A stretch of 64,000 bases of DNA from Urechis unicinctus (lineage: Eukaryota > Annelida > Polychaeta > Xenopneusta > Urechidae): NCBI GenBank assembly GCA_034190875.2, contig CM067348.1, positions 6,510,063-6,574,062 of the forward strand. Reading direction: 5' to 3'. The notes beneath the pieces were generated by a model. The model was not told where the DNA came from, ran no database searches, and was given only the letters and a program-made list of their open reading frames with translations. The first letter of the stretch is position 1, and each line of letters opens with the position of its first letter. This document shows positions 57,045-64,000 of this stretch, one piece after another. A program made the position numbers and the translations under genes.

Positions 57045-58950
57045 TTACTATTCTCAATCTTTAATGTCCACACTGTATATGGTGAAATTACAATGTCAAC
57101 AACCTTTTATAGCACATGAACTGGTCAGGGGTAGACTTAAACATGTTTTTGCTTGCCAGGGACATGTGAACATCTCGAGCATAACGTGTACAGCTTCACT
57201 GAGCTGTGTGGAGATTATGAAATACCACACCGTCGTCAGGCGCGCTGCCTTTGGTGAGTCATTTCAGTTGGTGTACCCAAATGTGATTCAGCCAAGCCTG
57301 ACTCTGACCACTGTAAGACACGGTGTCTCATCAACCAATTACACACTCGCATAACATAATCATATCGTTCTCTTCGCATGATTGTTATACGGTGATTGTT
57401 TTTATATTATAACAGCTTACCTGGCGTGGATGAAAAGCGCTGTTGCATTATATCCGTTTACATACATATGCGGTTCGCTTGTGCGCACCCACACGTGATC
57501 AGTTTCTGTCGATTACATCCACCCAGCTCCCAACTAGTTGGTAATTTCAACAACGCCGGCTTAGAATTATGCAAATGTCGCCATTGTTGCTTTTCTAGAG
57601 CCTCCTAAGTTCATCGGTCTGAAGTTTGATGTAAATGAGACATGCTCAATGCTTTCTCATCTCTCGTGAGGAATGACCACTCTTGTTTCCATCGTCACTA
57701 ATGCAATAGCGTCAATGCACTTTTCAGCTTATGCGTGTTTATGTATTGCTGGTGTTATTGAAATAATATTACGTCCACATCCCTTGAGTCCGAAGAAGGT
57801 GCGCTCGTTTTGAGAGGCGTTCTCGAAGCACAGGCATTGTTAGCAACTTAACTGCTAGATATGCTTTGGAGCAAATTGGAATGCAATAGATTTATGTCAT
57901 CATCAGCATCAGCACATTCGCTTCGATTTCACGGGGCATCATTTATACCAGCACTGTGTTATGTGTGCTCTAAGGCACCAGCTACTTAATAAATCAAGCG
58001 AACCTGACCCAAATGCGATATGTGACCAGGATAGAGTCATATATTGACAGGCATTCTGGAATATCGCCTACTAACTTGTGACAATTATCCAATAAACGTC
58101 ACCGAGATTCAACCTTTCGTTCAATATAATCATTATATTTGCAGTTAATGCGGCTGCTTTCAGAGATATTGATTAATAGAAAGGATACATATGAAAAAAC
58201 TTACCCGTGCGTTACCAATGCTTGACACATTCATATGGTCACCTCTTCTGATGCTACTAACCAGCAGTGTTTTCCAATGTCAAACAAGAAGTGTAGAGCA
58301 CAAAGTAACAGAACGGAATATCTAAAGGGAACAGCAATGGCTCAGACAATGGCAAGAATAACAGCCCTCAATATTCCAGTTGAGCCCTTAAAGAAGCTAC
58401 TTACCGTATTAGCGTAGCGATGATGGTGTAATCTCATATGATGCACTTTTGCATGCGCATTACTTCATTTTTTTAAATAAAATATGCAGTAGTTTGTAGC
58501 GCCTCGCGAATGCTGTTGTCTACAAGAATTAAATCACGGCACGAATTGAGGTAGGATTCGTGATGAAATATGTCGGTTTACATGTAATGCGATGTCAAAC
58601 ACTACCAGGTGGCCCTCTCTCTGGAGGGGAACACTGCTTAGTGCCCTGTTTCTTTTCAGTTTTATAATGAGCAGTCGCTGAACTAATTAATATGAATAAC
58701 TATGCACTTGTATATCTATGCCTAATTGGGGCGCACAATCTGTGCATGTTCAGCTTTGTGTATAAGCTTGCATGCTGATACTAAATGAAGGGCCCATTAT
58801 GCGTTAAAATAACAGCGAAGTCAAATTAGAAAATAATCCGGGTTGTCTTAAAATGATGAATAATGCGTCCTTGAAGGTTAAGTTGCTGAAGGCAGAATAT
58901 ATATTGCGAGAGGCCAAACAAATGAAAACCTTATCAACGTGATAGTCTTA
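57045..58950. other. No gene recognised
   Basis: The open frame at 56992-57354 (+) starts inside the MITE relative. Its later part (VRRAAFGESFQLVYPNV) looks protein-like but is unsupported. The rest is AT-rich without features. Confidence 0.4.
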
Positions 58951-59705
58951 ATGAAACCCGCGGTCAAGTGAAAGACTGTTAGGTGTTAAATTCTTATTCC
59001 ATGGAGTTACATCGTTTTCAAATGTTGAAGTATATTGTAATACCTGTGGCGGGGAATTGAACAAAATAATATATAGCAATAATTCAAAGCATAAATGCAT
59101 ACTCCCCAGTGTAGCACGATGCAGCACAATTAAGCAAGCGTCACATAAATGATATTAAGATAATCGTTTGTTTGGAGATGACAAGCGGTAGTTTTCTTAT
59201 ACAATTCACCCTCCGAATTTATTGCGATTGCCAACTAGCACTATACACTTATCTATGGGAGTGGCACGGTAGCTGTATTGCGATAATGATTGTGTCAGAC
59301 TGTGTTGTAAAAGCGAGCATATAGATTGTGAAGTTGTACTGGGTGCACAATTGGAAGAGTCAGGAGTGGTTGAACGCGTGGCACCGACCTCATCATGCTA
59401 ACTAAACGAACCACAAAACGAATAACTTTTTTTTTCATCCCCATCTCAAACCTTATCATGTACAATAATTATCGTTCATGTTGACAGCAAAATAATATCC
59501 AGTCAGACGTTATTCTACGTTAATATATCACGCATGCCATATTGAGTAAACCCGTAGTTGTGCACTGACATATTACCTATTTAAGTCTAAAGGTACCGGT
59601 TTAATAGCGAACGTGCATTGAATCATGGAAGAACGCTTACTCTGACATAAGATCCTCCGTGAATGTTTGTTAAAGTAGCATACAACTATCATGTTGCGAG
59701 CCTTT

Positions 59706-59795
59706 ACAGCAGTCCGCGTGCGTGACACAGTTCTCACAGCAGTCCGCGTGCGTGACACAGTTCTCACAGCAGTCCGCGTGCGTGACACAGTTCTC
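59706..59795 (+). repeat. 30-bp minisatellite, three perfect copies
   Basis: Unit cagcagtccgcgtgcgtgac plus acagttctca, three times without a difference. Copy A has only one degenerate unit near 773, so the expansion happened after the segments separated. Confidence 0.95.
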
Positions 59796-60454
59796 ATGCA
59801 ATCAATAAAAACCATAGATAGAATTACATTACCAAAATTTGTTATTTTCAATGCGTGCAGTTTTCGCTAGTTCTGAGCAGCATCGTCGGTAATTGGATGC
59901 AATGCAGACTCTCATAAATGACCCATAACATTTAACAACAAATTAAAAATGCGTCCTACTAGATAGAGCGGTATTATTATGTGCACGTAAGTCAAAGGGA
60001 TGTGGTTGAACGATCCCTTTATGTGGTAGGGTGCGCACGACAATTAATCGGAAGAAAATCAGCCACCGAAGAATCTTCCGATATAGCCTTTTTAGAAGCT
60101 GTTAACCGTACAATCGAATCAGATGGTAATATGCACCGCCCGATAGATATTGCATAGAGACAAATAATGCTAATTTCGTCGCACTGCACGGACACATCCT
60201 CGCGGCTGATTTTCTGCCTTACATGCGGAGAAGATGAACACCAGCTCCAAAGCTGTTTACGATTTTGCATGTTGCCTTACTGATGTTTATGTGCAACAAC
60301 TACGATGCATGCAAGTTAACACCATATCTTAGCTGTAGTACCAATCCGGAGGACAAACACGATTCTACTCACATTGCCTCCCAACGTTAATACTTTCATT
60401 AAATAATGTAATAGATTTTCCGCCGTCAGGATTTAAAGAAAAAATTCAATACTG

Positions 60455-60556
60455 GTGCGCTATTGAATTTGTACTTAAAATGTGATACATAAATGTGGAT
60501 TAATTATTGTGCGCTATTGAATTTGTACTTAAATGTGATTACATAAATCAGGTTGT
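60455..60556 (+). repeat. 54-bp tandem duplication
   Basis: gtgcgctattgaatttgta followed by cttaaa(a)tgtgat occurs at 60455 and 60509. Confidence 0.85.
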
Positions 60557-60953
60557 TAAGTTTACTGGCTTGTGAATAGCCACTCAGTAATATAAGCCAA
60601 CGCGCGAATAATCAATATATAAACATGGCCCCTGTTTTGAGTAAAGGCAAACTCCAACGAAACCGCTATCCTTTGACACCAATTCAAGTGGCTGTAAAGT
60701 ATATATTATGGCGTGTCATTTGTATGTTACTTTCAAAATGTTCGATCTTACGCAGCAAATGGAATCCGTCATACGTCACACGTGCATATCTATCCAATCG
60801 TAAATATTACCCATATTAAGATACGTCATTACAGCATTATCAGATATGGGCAATCGGCATTGTTCTATAAAACCGTGAGCAGCCCATTTTCGTGCCTAGA
60901 AGTAGGTGGTGTGCATGAGACAATGTTGGCAGGAATTATGCCGTTATGAGTTA

Positions 60954-61140
60954 ACAGCAATATAAGTCAAGCGTATTGTTGGTGACATCGTATAGTGCTT
61001 GACGCATATAACAGCAATATAAGTCAAGCGTAATTGGTGACACGTGCGTCGTTGGCAGGAAAGCAACACAAAAGTTTAGTTAGCAGAAAATAAGTGCAAG
61101 CGTATTGTTGGTGACATCGTATAGTGCTTGACGCATATCG
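60954..61140 (+). repeat. Three related units of the cagcaatataagtcaagcg type
   Basis: gtattgttggtgacatcgta followed by tagtgcttgacgcatat is perfect at about 60976 and 61098. A third, shortened unit begins near 61010. Confidence 0.8.
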
Positions 61141-61175
61141 TCTGTCAATTACAATATGCAGGATCAGCAAAAGGC

Positions 61176-63385
61176 TAATTAATTGACAGCTTCAAGGAGC
61201 ATTTATGTCCCGTTGCCGAATAAGCTTGTTTAAAGCAGCACTGAAAACTGCTCGACTATGAGAGTACCAATAACCTGACGGTACACACACAGCTCTCCAT
61301 AAACGCAAAGTAGGGTGGAATTGGATTGCAAGGAAATCACAGATACCGGGCCTTTGGCGAATATGACACAACTCACAGGTCCAGTCCTCTTCACCTCACT
61401 GAAGTAAGGCACGAGTATTTATCAATTTATCCATAGAAACGATACGAACAATTTATTGTTTGACCACATCCCTCGTGATCAGAATAGTTCACTCTTATGT
61501 TACCACCTTATTGTGATTAGAATATAAGAAATTTATGATATAAGTAATAAAGGCACGGACACATCCTCGCGGTGATTTTCTGCCTTACATGTTGAACACC
61601 AGCCCGCAAGATAAGTAACATTTTGTTTGCCCCTATTATGTTTATGTGCAACAACTGCATGCATGCAGGTTACCTATGACGCTAAACTCCATTGGAATAC
61701 ATGGCACATTCAAGTGTCCCATTAGCTATAGCTGTATGTGCCCACAGTGCGTTAATGTCCCCATAGATGTCCCCGTCAAGTATTACGCGATGAAGAGAAA
61801 AAAAAACAGTAATCAATATTACTTTCAGATGGATAGAACTGTTCAAACGGATACTAACTAGGGTGTTTTTTATGAACGTGAACGCGATATTCCCTTATCA
61901 GAACCAACTCGCGAGCAATAATCAGCATATAATTATTTTATGTGATTAATACATAAAAAACAAATGTCCAAAACAAACCTAACACTGTCCTTTGACACCT
62001 GCGAATTCAAACACTCTGGCTGTAAATTATATATTATGGCGTGTCATTTTACACAAATGTTACTTGCAAAATCATTCGATCTACGCAGCAAGTGGAATGA
62101 TGGGCATAGATAAATAAATGATATCAGCCGTGGATTCTATTAGCCCATATCGGCTCGGCTATAGCCAAGGTTCATCATGGGCATATATCTCATGATAAAT
62201 ATCACTGCGGCATTATCAGGTTGAGCTTGTGGATGACAAACAAGTAAGATTATACTGGCATTAACATCAATATTAGTCAAAATATTGTTGGCTGAAAAAC
62301 GTTGTGCTTGACGCATATTTCATCAATATAGGATCGCAAAACTAATTAATTGACAGCTTCAAGGAGCATTTATGTCCCGTTGCCGAATAAACTTGTATAA
62401 AGCAGCACTAAAAACTACTCGACTATGAGAGTACCAATAACCTGACGGTACACACACAGCTCTCCATAAACGCAAAGTAGGGTGGAATTGGATTGCAAGG
62501 AAATCACAGATACCGGGCCTTTGGCGAATATGACACAACTCACAGGTCCAGTCCTCTTCACCTCACTGAAGTAAGGCACGAGTATTTATCAATTTATCCA
62601 TAGAAACGATACGAACAATTTATTGTTTGACCACATCCCTCGTGATCAGAATAGTTCACTCTTATGTTACCACAGCTTATTGTGATTAGAAGGAATATAA
62701 GTAGAAAGGTTAGGTTGATCGCAAGATAAGTAACATTGGTTGCCCCTTTAATGTTATGCCCCCCATGCATGCTAGCAGGTTACCTATGACGCTAAACTCC
62801 ATTGGAATACATGGCACATTCAAGTGTCCCATTAGCTATAGCTGTATGTGCCCACAGTGCGTTAATCTCCCCATAGATGTCCCTTAAGTATTACGCGATG
62901 AAGAGAAAAAAGAAACAGTAATCAATATTACTTTCAGATGGATAGAACTTTTCAAACGGATACTAACTAGGGTGTTTTATGAACGTGAACGCGATATCCC
63001 TTATCAGAACCAACTCCTGAGCAAATTCGATTAGCATTTAATTATTTTATGTGATTAATACATAAAAAACAATATGTTCAAAACAGAACCTAACACTGTA
63101 CATATTAGTGAGAATAATACATGCTGCGAACGTTATTTTACCCCAACACTCTAAGAATAGATTACACAAAAGCCGCGCGTGTGCATCATCACCGGATGAT
63201 AGATGCTAAGCCAGGAAGTAGGAACGATGGGCCATAGATAAATAAATGATATCAGCCGTGGATTCTATGAGCTACATCGGCTCGGCTATAGCCAAGGTTC
63301 ATCATCACATATATCTCATGATAAATATCACTGTGGCATTATCAGGTTGAGCTTGTGGATTATACTGGCATTAACATCAAGTTAC
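61176..63385 (+). repeat. Recent tandem duplication, period about 1167 bp
   Basis: gacagcttcaaggagcattt starts at 61185 and 62352. The next roughly 330 bp are nearly identical in both units, and matching blocks continue to the end of each unit (62290 and 63385). Some small blocks (for example the tgtgcatcatc block near 63181) are present in unit 2 and copy A but missing from unit 1, so unit 1 has suffered deletions. Confidence 0.92.
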
Positions 63386-63489
63386 AAAATATTTAGACTT
63401 GAAAAACTTTGTTGTTTATCACATAGCGCTAACAACTTACGTTATGGAAGCTGTCAAGCTCAGTTACGTGTATGCGTCGTTACAAACAG

Positions 63490-63806
63490 ATAAGAGTTTG
63501 AGGTTGATCAAGAAAAAGATGAACAATGATCACAAGGTATTTCGTCTTATATATTATTCTCTCATATATTAAAATGTCATAAACAGGGTATTTCGTCTTT
63601 GGGCATTTTTTCTCAGTCTTATATTTATAAAGCTGTATAAGATATATTCTGATGTTTGATTAATAAGAGAGAGAGATAGAGAGAGAGAGAGAGATATATA
63701 TAGATAGATATATATGTTATATATTTTATAGATATATATATAGATATATATATATATATATATATATATATCTATATATATATATATATATATAGATATC
63801 TATATA

Positions 63807-63858
<52 letters not shown>

Positions 63859-64000
63859 AATATATAACTGCAAATGAACGATAAAACCACCTGTCATCAT
63901 GAGAGCGCGTTAACACCACCCGACATGCTCAAAAGTAGCTCGGTTTGCTTTTGAAAAAGTTCAACGACCATTCTCGTTGGCAAAACCTCATGTAATTGTT
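63490..64000. repeat. (GA)/(AT) microsatellite and flank
   Basis: GA-rich at 63666-63694, then AT tracts with gata interruptions to 63856. A short direct repeat (ggtatttcgtctt) occurs at 63536 and 63588. No gene is seen before the window ends. Confidence 0.9.

Larger units (their letters stand above)
58954..63465 (+). repeat. Duplicated segment, copy B (pair of 1-2655)
   Basis: Collinear with copy A at the left end, in the middle and at the right end (ctgtcaa(g/a)ctc at 63455 against 2641). Longer than copy A mainly because of the internal tandem duplication and smaller local expansions. Confidence 0.85.

Overview
This is animal nuclear DNA with no bacterial or phage content. The signs are intron-split EGF-like exons of about 108-126 bp with phase-1 boundaries, GT-AG splice sites, long (AT)n, (GA)n and (GT)n microsatellites, a decayed LINE retrotransposon, minisatellites and several inverted-repeat elements. 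The AT-rich, repeat-dense texture and the style of EGF proteins suit an aquatic invertebrate. A bivalve or other lophotrochozoan is my guess only; nothing in the window proves a clade.

Layout. 1-2.65 kb is one copy of a segment that recurs at 58.95-63.47 kb, where it also carries a near-identical internal tandem duplication of about 1.17 kb. 2.7-7.3 kb holds short repeats and no convincing gene. 7.36-11.40 kb is bracketed by imperfect inverted repeats of about 95 bp built from GTAC-centred palindromes and contains a promoter-like segment, splice-competent exons and a frameshifted coding block. 14.75-16.37 kb (+) is the 3' part of an EGF-repeat type I membrane protein. 16.46-17.18 kb (-) is a damaged EGF gene fragment, followed by a diverged duplicate (17.04-18.69 kb) of the 28.25-31.77 kb region. 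18.8-21.4 kb is a C/T-rich strand-biased tract with an 18-bp minisatellite. 22.21-28.45 kb (-) is the best gene here: 11 exons summing to 1713 nt (570 codons plus stop), with EGF domains, an unrecognised cysteine-poor ectodomain, a transmembrane helix and a Ser/Pro-rich tail. 29.97-31.03 kb is a foldback element lying in only one copy of the duplicated block. 32.07-32.64 kb is a MITE-like element with terminal inverted repeats and has relatives at 26.2 and 56.7 kb. 37.24-38.79 kb (-) is a decayed LINE. 38.80-53.85 kb is a 15-kb inverted repeat: two arms of about 3.6 kb, each with the same 31-bp-type satellite in opposite orientation, around a 7.8-kb spacer. The spacer holds a small foldback element, duplicated (AT)n blocks and two phase-compatible candidate exons. 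54-58.9 kb is mostly unassigned apart from microsatellites and a MITE relative.

The recognisable biology is a local cluster of EGF-type transmembrane proteins (probably adhesion or receptor proteins) with one apparently intact gene, one partly damaged neighbour and one pseudogene-like fragment, surrounded by mobile and duplicated DNA. All gene models are read by eye from splice signals and phase; none has transcript support.
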